Part shown: positions 10,163 through 19,507 of the stretch, one piece after another
Position numbering within the stretch: the first letter of the stretch is position 1
How the letters are laid out: each line of letters opens with the position of its first letter
NCBI GenBank assembly: GCA_016710285.1
Contig: JADJXR010000001.1
Coordinates: 3,970,501 to 4,034,500 of the forward strand
Source: Chlorobiota bacterium
GTDB lineage: Bacteria > Bacteroidota > Ignavibacteria > OLB7
Direction of reading: 5' to 3'
Length of the DNA stretch: 64,000 nt
Position numbers and translations under genes: made by a program
Notes under the pieces: generated by a model
The model's input: the letters and a program-made list of their open reading frames with translations, nothing else
Told to the model about the DNA's origin: nothing
Databases searched by the model: none

Positions 10163-10884
10163 CCTCCGACCCCTCACAAGTAGTCCCCCTCCCACGGAGG
10201 GGTGCCCGACAGGGCGGGGTGGGTTCGGGGCGAAGACACAAACAGCGGTGATTGCTGTTGCTCCCAGAATCCGATGATTCTGATATCTGCTGATCCTGAG
10301 CAGACGCCGAAGGCTAAAGACCTTCGGCTACCCCCCAGCCCCCTCCCAAGAGGGGGAGCAACGCATGGGGCCAGCACGCAAAACAAGGCGCAAGTCCACC
10401 CGAGTTTCCTCCGAACCCTCGCAAGTAGTCCCCCTCCTCGGAGGGGTGCCCGATAGGGCGGGGTGGGTTCGGGGCGAAGACGCAAACAGCGGTGATTGCT
10501 GTTGTTCCCAGAATCCGATGATTCTGATATCTGCTGATCCTGAGCAGGCGCCGAAGGCTAAAGACCTTCGGCTACCCCCCAGCCCCCTCCCAAGAGGGGG
10601 AGCCGCGCATGGGGCCAACACGCAAAACAAGGCGCAAGTCCACCCGAGTTTCCTCCGAACCCTCGCAAGTAGTCCCCCTCCTCGGAGGGGTGCCCGATAG
10701 GGCGGAGTGGGTTCGGGGCAAAGACGCAAACAGCGGTGATTGCTGTTGCTCCCAGAATCCGATGATTCTGATATCTGCTGATCCTGAGATTTGGAGAGTA
10801 GCAGCGGTTTCGCCGGTGTCCCCAACCCACCCCCCAGCCCCCTCCCAAGAGGGGGAGCAACGCATGGAGCCAGCGCGAAAAACG
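10163..10884. repeat. modular direct-repeat array, three units of about 245 bases
   Basis: Units start at about 10163, 10408 and 10652. They share with the 3163-3800 array the opening CCTCCGAACC block, CTCGGAGGGGTGCCCGATAG, the G-rich block and the GCCGAAGG/CCTTCGGC hairpin. They add other modules: AAACAGCGGTGATTGCTGTT, ATCCGATGATTCTGATATC, CAGCCCCCTCCCAAGAGGGG (itself a hairpin) and ACGCAAAACAAGGCGCAAG. Units 1 and 2 keep the four-run G motif (10212-10230, 10456-10474); unit 3 has a G-to-A change that breaks one run. In unit 3 the GCCGAAGG hairpin is replaced by TTTGGAGAGTAGCAGCGGTT. The array lies between the hsdM promoter region and the porU stop codon. I see no gene in 10073-10890. Confidence 0.9.
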
Positions 10885-10890
10885 GGGTGG

Positions 10891-13800
10891 CTACCGCATC
10901 ACCACCAACTTCTCGATAACCTCTTGGGTGGCGGTTCCGTCGCCGATGCGGACGCGGTAGTAATAGACCCCGTTGGCAAGGCGGTCGCCGTCGGCATCTA
11001 AGCCGTCCCACTCCACTTTGTTGAAGCCGGTTTTCAGCGTGGCCGGGTCAATCTGGATCGTCTTGATCTTCCGCCCCCCAACGGTGAACACCCCAATCTC
11101 CCCTTCGGTCGGCGGATTCTCTCCACCCACCATAAAGGTGAACGTCGTCTTGCCGGCAAACGGGTTCGGAAGGTTGGCAACGTGGCGCACGGTCAAGTTC
11201 TGCTCCACGTAGAAAATGATGATGTCCCCCTCCTGCTTGTTTCCGGTTGCGTCGGTCAGCACCACTTTCATGGAGTGCTCGCCCGGGGCAAGTTTGGCTG
11301 GCGGAGTGTAGAAAAGGCTTGCCCGATGGTTGTCGCCGGTTTTGGCAAACGTCTCCCAGCGTGCGCCAGCTTGGCGTGCGTCAATCTTATCAATGTCCAG
11401 ATAGATCACCACCGAAACCACGCTGTCCAGCTTCAAGATGGAGTTATCCAGCATCCGCACCTCGAACTCCGGAATCGGGCGGACGATGTCGCCATCCATC
11501 AAGCGGTTGCGGTCGGCATAGATTACCAGATCGGGCCGCGTGGAGTCAATGCCGATGCGCAGGCTTCCCCCCTGCACGTTGTTCTGCGAGTATGGCTCGG
11601 CGGGGAGATCGCTGGGGTTCACAATGGCGGTGAACTGCTGCTCCTTCTTCAATTTTTCGGTGCCAATCCGCAGCCCCATCGCTGCCGAATCCAACGGAGC
11701 CAGCGCGCCAATCCAAAGGGAATCTTCCATTGCCGTCCCGCTTTCCAACTGCCGCCACAGCAGCACCGGAACGTCCCGCGCCGGATAGACCCGCGACAAG
11801 TTCACAACGCTTGCGTTGGCAACCGCAGGGAACCCTTGCAGGACCGAGTCGGGAGCAATCCGGAACGTGGATGGAGTGATTGCCAACTCCGGCGAGGGAT
11901 CGAACGCAATGGCGATGGAGCGAAGCCGCTGCGCGCTATCCTGGCCGAAACTGGACGAAGCCTCCAGCCGAGGATAGGTCGCAACGTCCACCCCGGAAAG
12001 ATCAATCAGGGATTGGCTGGAACGGAGAAGCGTGTCGCGGCGGCCATCGCGGCGCAGGCCGTAGATCACCGTCTGCACCGGGGGACCGGCAACATCCACC
12101 CTTGCCGATTTCCACGCGGTGGCGGGGCCAACGGTTGGGAAGGTCACGCTTCCGCGAGGGATCAGCACCAACGTGTCGAGCAGGGTCAGGCGGTAGGGCG
12201 GTTTCACCCCGGCTTTCCGAAGCGAGTCGGCGTTGCTCCACACCTCGCGGAAACGTTCGGCGGGTATCCCTTTTCCGCCAATCATGGCGTACGATTCTTC
12301 GTTCAAAAACCGCCCGGCCACGCGGCTTCCCAGCATCAGCAACGCCTCGCGAAGGAAGTCGCTCTCCCCCTGCTCCACCGCCTTGTCGTACAGCTGGTGG
12401 CCAAAAACAACCAGCACCAACTCCCCCGCCTGAACCGTGTCGCGGACGAAGTCGCGGAAGTTGCGGAACGCCTGGCGGTCGGTGTTGAAATCGTACACCC
12501 GCTTGGCTTTTGGGGTGATGTCGTTCGGGGGAAGCACCAGAACATGGACGCCATCCAGCGGCAGCGGCGCGTAGTCAATGCCCGGGTTTTCCCCAATCCT
12601 CATCTCCACAATTTTGGTGTCGGGGATGCGGGTGCTTCCCTCGATGAACAGCTGCCCCATGGAATAGAGCTTGATGGGGACGGGAAGAAGCGCCGGCCCG
12701 ATTCCCCGTTCGTCCACCGCCACGCTGGCAATCTGTGCTTCCTGAAGTTGATGTTTTCCGCGAAGCACGAACTCCTCTTTTCCATCGGGGCCGCCATCGG
12801 CTTGCAGCGTGAACGACTCAACCAACGGGAAGAGTGCCGCCGCCGCCGTGTCCCCCACCGATGAGTACGCCCGCCACCAGTACGTGGTCGCGCCGCGGTG
12901 GCTTTGCGGGATGCTGAAGGTCCACGTTGTGGTTAGTTCCTCAAGCTGCATCGTTCCAACATCGCTGTTGGTGAATGGAGTTTGGAACAGCGGCGTGGTG
13001 TCCACAGCAATGATTGCGCCGGGTCCGCTTGGGGGATTCAGCAGCCGGATCACCACCGTGTCGGCATTGGCAACGCGCCCGTAGGGAAGCGGCTCGATCG
13101 GCAGCGGTTGGCTTCCGCGAATCCGCAGCCGAAGCGTCAGCACGTTGTCGTCGCGGTAGGAATCGGCGAACTTCCGTTCGGGGTCAATCTCAATCCGGAT
13201 GGTGTACTCCCCGGGCTTGCCGCTGATTGGCAAGGTGAGCATGGCATCGGTGAAGTAGCAAATGCCATCCAACGGGAGCGTTGCCCGTTGCTCGTTCCCC
13301 ACGCGATCCACAATGGTGGCCACCACCGTCACTGCCGAATCAGGGTTGCCGGTTGGCTGAACCGGCAGCCCAAAATCCCACAACCGCACCCGCACCTGCA
13401 CCGCCGTGTCGCCAATGGTTGGCGTGCGGTCGCTTAGGTTGGTGATGGTGGCGATGTTGCTCCGCTCGCGCACCGCCAGCTCGGGGGTGTTGCGTGCGGC
13501 AACCTGCATGGCGGGGTCGCCAAGAAGGCAGTACATCAGCAAGTGGTTGCGCGCGGGGACGTTGGCGAAGTACCAGAAGTCGGTCACGTCGCCAACAAGG
13601 CTGGTGAACATTCCCCACTTGGTATCGGTCAGGATTTGGCCAATGGTCCGCTGGTGCTGCGCGGCGATATGGGCAACAAAGCCTTGTTTCAGGATTCTGT
13701 CAACGTCGGTGTAGCTGTAGCTGGTCCCGCCGATTGCCGCCACCGCGCCCGTGTGCGAGGTGACGAACCGCTCGTTCCGGTTGACCAAGCCAGGCTCGGC

Positions 13801-16800
13801 ATAGGCCCCGGTTTGGCAGGAGTAGGTGGTTAGAACAAAGTAGCGATTGCCAATGTTAAGGTCCTCGGGGTATCCAAAATTGAGGTCGAAGATATCCACC
13901 GCGCCGTGGCCGCTGAAGGTCACCCACAAGGTCCCTTCGTTGATTTCCGAGCGTGCCCAATCGGCATCAAGATCGTCGGGATAGACCAGGCGATCATCGG
14001 GTGAGGTCCGCACCACCATTCCGGTATCGCCGCAGAATTCTGGGGCAAGAACAAACGTGGTGGCAATCTCCTCGTGAAGATCCTTGAAGGTGCTGCGTTG
14101 CAAGGCATCGCCGCCGCCGGCCAAGAAAACAAAGCGTTTGTTCCAGGCATCGGGGGGAAGATTTTCGTACTCGACAATCTTCCGCACCATGTTGCTGGCC
14201 TCGGCAGCAGTTCGCACGGGGAAACGCCCGATGTAATAATCGGAGGCTTGTGAGGTGTCGCCGATTTTCACCGTCAGCAGGTAATCGCTAACGGGAACGC
14301 CCAGGCTTGGCACGTAGTCAATCATGGTGGAGTTGGCGGCCTTGAACATCGGGTCCCAGGAGGCATCCCCCACCAGCAGGACGTAGAGTGGCTTCGGCTG
14401 CGCCCACGATTGGCTGGCGTAATGGAGGAACCGGCGGAGCGCATAGCCCGATTTTATGCCGTCGTTGAACTCATCATACACCGTCTCCACATCCACCACG
14501 CGCACATTCAGCCCGTTCCGTTGGCGGCGGTAGTTGGCAAGCTCCTCGCTGGCCTGGCGGAAGGCTTTGTGGGTGATAATCAGCATATCGGCCTGGTTGG
14601 TTTCGGCAACCAGTTCATCCTTCGGGTGCCAACGGAGCAGCGGCGTTGCGGGGCTGTCGAAGATGAATTCCTCCCCCGCTTCCCCAACAAGCGTGGCGGT
14701 TGCTTGCCACGTCAGCCCCGGGAAGGTGCTGTTTTCCGGCATTGGGAAGAAGGCGTTGAAAGTAATGCCCCTGTTGTTGTCGAAATCCGTTTTCATCAGC
14801 TCCTGGGCCGATGCGGGATTTCCCTTAATGGCAACAAAGGACCAACCGGTGTTGGTCATGTCGTAGTTATCAATGCTGCGGCTTCCTAAGGCTTTGAACG
14901 CAGCGCGGAGGTCGTTGGGGAACTCGTAGCTGTAGCCGCCACCGTTGGAAAAACCGGCAACAATGAAGTTCCCATTGCTGGCACTCCCCAAAAACTCAAT
15001 GGCGCGCTGATACTCCGCTTTGGACTTCCCCAAGTCGAACGTCTGGAACCACGACCGGCGAAGGACTGCGCCGCTGTTGGCATCAATCTCGGCAATGTGG
15101 ATGCCGGACTCCCACGCGCCCGCGCCCAAAACAGTGTCGCCATACTCGGCGTGCCACTGCGGGTTTACGCGCTCTGGAACCGGGAAATGGCGGGAGGTAA
15201 AGCGGAACAGGACCCCACGCTGTGCGTTGGTGATTGCGGCCCTTCCCTTTGCCGAAGCGGCCACGGTTGGCCGGTTCTTGAACCCACCCACCACCACGCG
15301 CAGCGGCTTCCCCGACTCGGGAATCACCACGCGCGCGCTCCCCCCGGATGACGTTGGCAACCACTTTCCGCTGATCTCGAAATAGTCAATCTTCACCGAG
15401 TTGGGAACGCTTCCCGAAGGAGCCCCCGGCTCGATCCGCAACGTGTTTCGCCCGTTGAACAGGTAGCTGGAAGGGATGGAGAATCGGAAGGTGACATCGC
15501 CGGTGTCGTTGGTCAGGACGGTGTCGCCAACGGTGGCGTATCCATTCAGCACAAACTTCAAGGGGTGGTCGGTGAAGTTGATTCCGGCAAGGCGGATGCT
15601 GAAGGTGAAACGCCCGTTGTGCTCGTAGTATGGATAGCAGGTGAACGGAAGCTCCACCGCCCCTCCGTTGTTGGTGTAGGTGACATCGGTCCAGTACCAC
15701 CGCTCGTTCTGCACACGCTCGTTGACGTGAAGGGTCAGTACATCAATCCCGTTGACCTTCATCCCCCCAAAGTATTCGTTATCCTCCTCAAAATGGAGTG
15801 TGGAGTCAACGAACTGAAGCTGATCATCGGTGGCGGAGGGGCTGATGGTTTGGATGCGCGGCTGGGCGGCCCCGCCACCATTCCACCGAAGCACGTAGGC
15901 GTTGGTGTCGGTGGTTTCGTCGAAGTAGAAACCTTCTGGGGATTGGTTGCGGCGTGCGGTGAATTCAATCCGGTCGTTGGGGTCGAAACGACCATCGTTT
16001 CCCGCGTCGTCCACGAACATCGGGATGCTTGTGGTGCGGTTGGCCAGCCGAAGATCCGCAATGTTTTTGCCGATAATCGCCCCGCCACCAGCTGCAGAAA
16101 TTTCGGCTCCGGTGATGGAGTACCACCCATCGGTTGGGGTTTGCAGGACCATTGCCTCCCCCATTCCGCCGGTAATCGTTACGGCGGCTTGCAGCGCCGC
16201 GCCTTGCTTCGGTTCGGCACCGCGCCAGCGTTTGGCTTGCTGGTAGTTGAGCAAGGTTTGCTGCAAGGTCTGTTCGTAGTCGGGGTTCTCGCGGTATTCC
16301 CCCGCTCCTTCTTTTCCGTAGCCCCCGGCCCTGCGCCAGCGGACGGCAACGGTAAGGCTTGGCTCAACAATCAGGCGGTTCCCCTCGGTGCTGAGCGGGT
16401 GCAGGATCACCTCCACCATTCGCACCCCACGCCGCACGTATGGCTGGCCAAGCCGTGCACGCTGGGATTGCGGTTTCAGGAAGGGCAACGGGGCTGGAAG
16501 AAGAAGGGTATCGCGGCGGCTGGGGGGATCGGGAAGAACCTGCAGGTCCACGGCATCGAACGGGATTGCGATGGTGGCACGCACGGCCGGCAGCCGGCTG
16601 CTATCGCCCGGGAAAGCGTTTGCAAGGGCGTTGTGGGCAATCCCCACGTTGGTTCCATTCGCCAGAACGGTGGCCGTAAGGTTCGCCATTTGCAGGGTGA
16701 CACCTCCATCATCAGCGCGGAGCAACCGGACGGAAGCCGGGGCTGGTTGCTGCTGGGCAATGCCACGGTTGCCAAGCCCTCCAATCAAGAGCAGGAGAAG

Positions 16801-16833
16801 GAAGCAAAGGGGACGCAAGGATAGTTGAGCCAT
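10891..16833 (-). CDS. porU: type IX secretion system sortase PorU, long form
   Basis: 1980 residues from the ATG at 16833; a TTG 15 bases upstream is the longest alternative. An N-terminal signal peptide (LCFLLLLLIGGLGNRGIAQ) is followed by several hundred residues of beta-rich sequence, then a gingipain-type C25 cysteine peptidase domain (about 740-1110) with catalytic His976 (TFSGHGAVD) and Cys1006 (TTYSCQTGA). After it come a CARDB-like domain, a segment resembling ILEI/FAM3 domains (about 1420-1520), more beta domains and a FlgD-like C-terminal domain (NGVYYYRVRIGDG) of T9SS type. PorU sits on the cell surface with PorV, removes C-terminal sorting signals and attaches cargo to lipopolysaccharide. 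P. gingivalis PorU is about 1160 residues, so this is greatly enlarged. No other sor/por genes adjoin it; porV is 12 kb away. Confidence 0.9.
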   Translation of the reverse strand: MAQLSLRPLCFLLLLLIGGLGNRGIAQQQPAPASVRLLRADDGGVTLQMANLTATVLANGTNVGIAHNALANAFPGDSSRLPAVRATIAIPFDAVDLQVLPDPPSRRDTLLLPAPLPFLKPQSQRARLGQPYVRRGVRMVEVILHPLSTEGNRLIVEPSLTVAVRWRRAGGYGKEGAGEYRENPDYEQTLQQTLLNYQQAKRWRGAEPKQGAALQAAVTITGGMGEAMVLQTPTDGWYSITGAEISAAGGGAIIGKNIADLRLANRTTSIPMFVDDAGNDGRFDPNDRIEFTARRNQSPEGFYFDETTDTNAYVLRWNGGGAAQPRIQTISPSATDDQLQFVDSTLHFEEDNEYFGGMKVNGIDVLTLHVNERVQNERWYWTDVTYTNNGGAVELPFTCYPYYEHNGRFTFSIRLAGINFTDHPLKFVLNGYATVGDTVLTNDTGDVTFRFSIPSSYLFNGRNTLRIEPGAPSGSVPNSVKIDYFEISGKWLPTSSGGSARVVIPESGKPLRVVVGGFKNRPTVAASAKGRAAITNAQRGVLFRFTSRHFPVPERVNPQWHAEYGDTVLGAGAWESGIHIAEIDANSGAVLRRSWFQTFDLGKSKAEYQRAIEFLGSASNGNFIVAGFSNGGGYSYEFPNDLRAAFKALGSRSIDNYDMTNTGWSFVAIKGNPASAQELMKTDFDNNRGITFNAFFPMPENSTFPGLTWQATATLVGEAGEEFIFDSPATPLLRWHPKDELVAETNQADMLIITHKAFRQASEELANYRRQRNGLNVRVVDVETVYDEFNDGIKSGYALRRFLHYASQSWAQPKPLYVLLVGDASWDPMFKAANSTMIDYVPSLGVPVSDYLLTVKIGDTSQASDYYIGRFPVRTAAEASNMVRKIVEYENLPPDAWNKRFVFLAGGGDALQRSTFKDLHEEIATTFVLAPEFCGDTGMVVRTSPDDRLVYPDDLDADWARSEINEGTLWVTFSGHGAVDIFDLNFGYPEDLNIGNRYFVLTTYSCQTGAYAEPGLVNRNERFVTSHTGAVAAIGGTSYSYTDVDRILKQGFVAHIAAQHQRTIGQILTDTKWGMFTSLVGDVTDFWYFANVPARNHLLMYCLLGDPAMQVAARNTPELAVRERSNIATITNLSDRTPTIGDTAVQVRVRLWDFGLPVQPTGNPDSAVTVVATIVDRVGNEQRATLPLDGICYFTDAMLTLPISGKPGEYTIRIEIDPERKFADSYRDDNVLTLRLRIRGSQPLPIEPLPYGRVANADTVVIRLLNPPSGPGAIIAVDTTPLFQTPFTNSDVGTMQLEELTTTWTFSIPQSHRGATTYWWRAYSSVGDTAAAALFPLVESFTLQADGGPDGKEEFVLRGKHQLQEAQIASVAVDERGIGPALLPVPIKLYSMGQLFIEGSTRIPDTKIVEMRIGENPGIDYAPLPLDGVHVLVLPPNDITPKAKRVYDFNTDRQAFRNFRDFVRDTVQAGELVLVVFGHQLYDKAVEQGESDFLREALLMLGSRVAGRFLNEESYAMIGGKGIPAERFREVWSNADSLRKAGVKPPYRLTLLDTLVLIPRGSVTFPTVGPATAWKSARVDVAGPPVQTVIYGLRRDGRRDTLLRSSQSLIDLSGVDVATYPRLEASSSFGQDSAQRLRSIAIAFDPSPELAITPSTFRIAPDSVLQGFPAVANASVVNLSRVYPARDVPVLLWRQLESGTAMEDSLWIGALAPLDSAAMGLRIGTEKLKKEQQFTAIVNPSDLPAEPYSQNNVQGGSLRIGIDSTRPDLVIYADRNRLMDGDIVRPIPEFEVRMLDNSILKLDSVVSVVIYLDIDKIDARQAGARWETFAKTGDNHRASLFYTPPAKLAPGEHSMKVVLTDATGNKQEGDIIIFYVEQNLTVRHVANLPNPFAGKTTFTFMVGGENPPTEGEIGVFTVGGRKIKTIQIDPATLKTGFNKVEWDGLDADGDRLANGVYYYRVRIGDGTATQEVIEKLVVMR

Positions 16834-16899
16834 GATTGAAGCATTCAAGCATTTTGGGAACCAGGTCGGCCCGAAGATCGGATATTGGCAACAGGGAAG

Positions 16900-18291
16900 T
16901 CAAGACCCTGCGGCGGTAGCATTGCTGACGGGCAAGCCAAGCCGAACAGTGTGATTGCCATGATTGCCGGAAAGGAATCGGCGGGGCTTCCAGGCGCCGG
17001 GCAAGTAGGAGGTCATCACCATGATGAAGGGGTAAAGTTGTTGCAGCCGTTCGGCAAACACCGGGGTAAACAGCCCAGAGAATATCAGGATAACCGTGCT
17101 GGAATAAAGCCACAAGGCAACGAACCGGTGGAACGGTTGGGTGGCAGCCTTCACGGTCCGGCGGTGCATGGCAACCATTGCCGAAAGGATCCAAATCCAA
17201 GCGATCAACCCAACAATTCCGCCCCGCAGCCAGACGTAGAGGTAGGCGTTATGGGGGACAAGCTGGCTGATGTTTTCATATTCCAGGATCGTGTGGTTCT
17301 TAATTTTCTCGCCATACCGATAGCCGTACCACGGGTTTTCCATCAGCATCGCGGAAAGGTTATAGACCTCAATGGCGCGGTAGGCCGACGACCCTTCTTT
17401 CCCGGGTTCAGCAATGCCGGAAATTCTTGCCACAAAGCTATCCACTCCAATTCCCACCACCCCAACCATAAACAGCACCAGGGTGGCAACCACAACCTTT
17501 TTGGCTGCCTGCCGTTCGCGGCGGTTCATGGCAATCATCACCACACCAATGGCAATGAACACTCCGATAAGATAGCTGCGGCGAAGGCACATCATGAACA
17601 TAATTCCGGTGAACGGAAGGGTGACAAGCAGGGTGCTACGGATCCGCCGGTAAAAAGAATCGTCCGCCGGCTTAACGGCATAAGCAGCAATGGTCCCCAC
17701 AACCATCAGCGCAAGGATCATGGCATCCCCCCATCCGGTAAGCAAGCCCCAAAGAACGCCAACGTTCAGATAAATCACGCCTGCTTCAAAAGATTTATAG
17801 AACCCGCCAATCATCAATATCCAGGCCATAAGGTAAAGGTCATCCGGCTCGAATACTATCAACCACATAAAAAAGCAGAACACCGTTAAAGGCACCGCAA
17901 ACACCTCCCACGAAAAACGGAATGCTTGTTCAACAACAAACATCCGCACCATGGGAATGATTCCGCAAAAGATTCCGAACGTCAGCACCGGCCTTGAGAG
18001 CGGGCTGCGGTAAACAGTCAGATGCCCACGCATTAGCCGCCGAATAATGGCAAAAAATGGGATGGCAAGCATCAGAATATCTAACAAGCCAAACCTTCCC
18101 CCGATAATCGGATTAAAAATGGGGAGCAAAAGAGGTGAGAAGTTATCGGGGCGGGTTTCGTAGTGAAGGATAAATACCGATAAAAATATAACCGCAAGGC
18201 CGCAAGGGTCACCAGCATGGAACAGCCACCGCTGAAGCGGCGGCCACAGTGGCGCAATCGGTTGGCGCAGTATCGTCTGTTTTAATGGCAA
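16900..18291 (-). CDS. O-antigen ligase / polymerase-like membrane protein (Wzy family)
   Basis: 463 residues, strongly hydrophobic, with about ten membrane segments. The signature is the long extracytoplasmic loop ending PHNAYLYVWLRGGIVGL, near residues 345-370, preceded by MENPWYGYRYGEKI: the Wzy_C pattern of O-antigen polymerases, ligases and exopolysaccharide polymerases. It would join sugar repeat units at the periplasmic face of the inner membrane. The start is a TTG at 18291, 11 bases after the stop of the glycosyltransferase; no ATG fits. It forms the end of a four-gene minus-strand polysaccharide cluster (Wza-like, Wzz-like, GT4, this). Polymerase and ligase cannot be told apart from sequence alone. 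Confidence 0.82.
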   Translation of the reverse strand: MPLKQTILRQPIAPLWPPLQRWLFHAGDPCGLAVIFLSVFILHYETRPDNFSPLLLPIFNPIIGGRFGLLDILMLAIPFFAIIRRLMRGHLTVYRSPLSRPVLTFGIFCGIIPMVRMFVVEQAFRFSWEVFAVPLTVFCFFMWLIVFEPDDLYLMAWILMIGGFYKSFEAGVIYLNVGVLWGLLTGWGDAMILALMVVGTIAAYAVKPADDSFYRRIRSTLLVTLPFTGIMFMMCLRRSYLIGVFIAIGVVMIAMNRRERQAAKKVVVATLVLFMVGVVGIGVDSFVARISGIAEPGKEGSSAYRAIEVYNLSAMLMENPWYGYRYGEKIKNHTILEYENISQLVPHNAYLYVWLRGGIVGLIAWIWILSAMVAMHRRTVKAATQPFHRFVALWLYSSTVILIFSGLFTPVFAERLQQLYPFIMVMTSYLPGAWKPRRFLSGNHGNHTVRLGLPVSNATAAGS

Positions 18292-18302
18292 GGTAGATAG
18301 CG

Positions 18303-19505
18303 TTATCGTAAGCGGCGGCTTGTTACCTGCTCCAGCATCTGGACCACAGCAGTGGCAAAGGCCGCCATGCTAAATCGGCGCATGGCGCGTTCTTTTCCGC
18401 GTTTTCCCTGTTGTTGGGCTGTTGTTGGATTATCCAGAAATCGGTTCATCGTGGCCAGCAGATCGCCCACATCACCTGCCTGAAAAATATACCCTGCATC
18501 CCCAATCACCTCCGGAATTCCCCCGCTATTGCTGGCGATGATTGGCGTTTCCATCAGCATGGCCTCAACGTTTACGCGTCCGAACTGTTCATCAATTTCG
18601 GTCCGGCTGGGAAGCACCATTGCGTCGGAAGCGGCGATGTAGGAAGGCATTTCTTCCTGCGGAACCACATCACGAAATTCCACGCCAGAAAGATGGAGCG
18701 ACTGCACTTGCTGGCGTAAAGCCGATTCATAATCCCCCCTTCCCACAATTAACAGCCGTAGCCGCTGCCCGGGACGTTGGTGGCATAATTGCGCAAACGC
18801 TTCGATAAGATCCTGAACGCCTTTTAACTCCACCAATCTTCCGGCAAACAGAAAAATGATGTCATCATTATGTAGATGGAGTTTTTTTCGGGCATCATGT
18901 TTGCTGATCCCCACAAACAGGGTTTCGTTCACCCCGTAAAATTGCTCGACAATCGGGCCGCGGAATCCAAGTTCCTTCAGTGCTGCAACGGCTTTGCTGT
19001 TGATGCAGAACGCAGCGGTCATCCGCGGGATCAGCAATCGTGATAGCAGGCTATACAGCGGCCCAAGCCGGTAGGAGAAATTGGAAAAAGAAGCGATATG
19101 GTTATTGTAAAAGACGATTGGCACGCCAGGAGCAAGCGCCCAACGCACCAGAAGAACTTGCACAGCAAAGAAGGAGAACCCTTCCTCCATCATCACAATA
19201 ACTTCTGGACGCGAGCGGCGGAACGCACGAATCAAGCCCGCCACATACATCCCGCGTTGCGCCTGCCCTTTCCCCACAACGCTTCCTAGCACAACGGGGA
19301 ACGGATCAGATTCAGGAGATTGATAATGAACAAGGCAACTATTTTCAATCCAAGACTTTGGCGCAAGAAGGGTCAGCGCAATATTGGCTTGCTGTGCAGA
19401 AAGGTAATGCCGCCACCGCACCGAATGAAGCACTGACACTTTATCAATTACTAGGACTTGTAGCGGCGGATCCGCGTATGGTTTGCTGGAAGGGGTTATC
19501 GGCAT
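18303..19505 (-). CDS. glycosyltransferase family 4 (GT-B fold)
   Basis: 400 residues. N-terminal acceptor-binding Rossmann half (about 10-190) and C-terminal donor half beginning near IIFLFAGRLVELKGVQDLI. The donor site shows the GT4 E-x7-E pattern within EQFGRVNVEAMLMETPII, followed by ASNSGGIPEVIGDAG. It would transfer a sugar from a nucleotide donor to a growing polysaccharide or lipid-linked precursor in the cytoplasm. ATG at 19505 lies 2 bases after the stop of the upstream Wzz-like gene, so translation is probably coupled. Sugar and linkage unknown. Confidence 0.9.
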   Translation of the reverse strand: MPITPSSKPYADPPLQVLVIDKVSVLHSVRWRHYLSAQQANIALTLLAPKSWIENSCLVHYQSPESDPFPVVLGSVVGKGQAQRGMYVAGLIRAFRRSRPEVIVMMEEGFSFFAVQVLLVRWALAPGVPIVFYNNHIASFSNFSYRLGPLYSLLSRLLIPRMTAAFCINSKAVAALKELGFRGPIVEQFYGVNETLFVGISKHDARKKLHLHNDDIIFLFAGRLVELKGVQDLIEAFAQLCHQRPGQRLRLLIVGRGDYESALRQQVQSLHLSGVEFRDVVPQEEMPSYIAASDAMVLPSRTEIDEQFGRVNVEAMLMETPIIASNSGGIPEVIGDAGYIFQAGDVGDLLATMNRFLDNPTTAQQQGKRGKERAMRRFSMAAFATAVVQMLEQVTSRRLR

Positions 19506-19507
19506 AA

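Noticed and set aside
10163..10884. Possible CRISPR array
   Set aside because: Units are about 245 bases with nearly identical content; no short direct repeats with unique spacers and no cas genes.
11182..12864. 560-codon open frame on the plus strand
   Set aside because: Antisense to porU with low-complexity composition and no recognisable domain.
15565..16824. 419-codon open frame on the plus strand
   Set aside because: Antisense to the N-terminal part of porU; no domain, no ribosome site.
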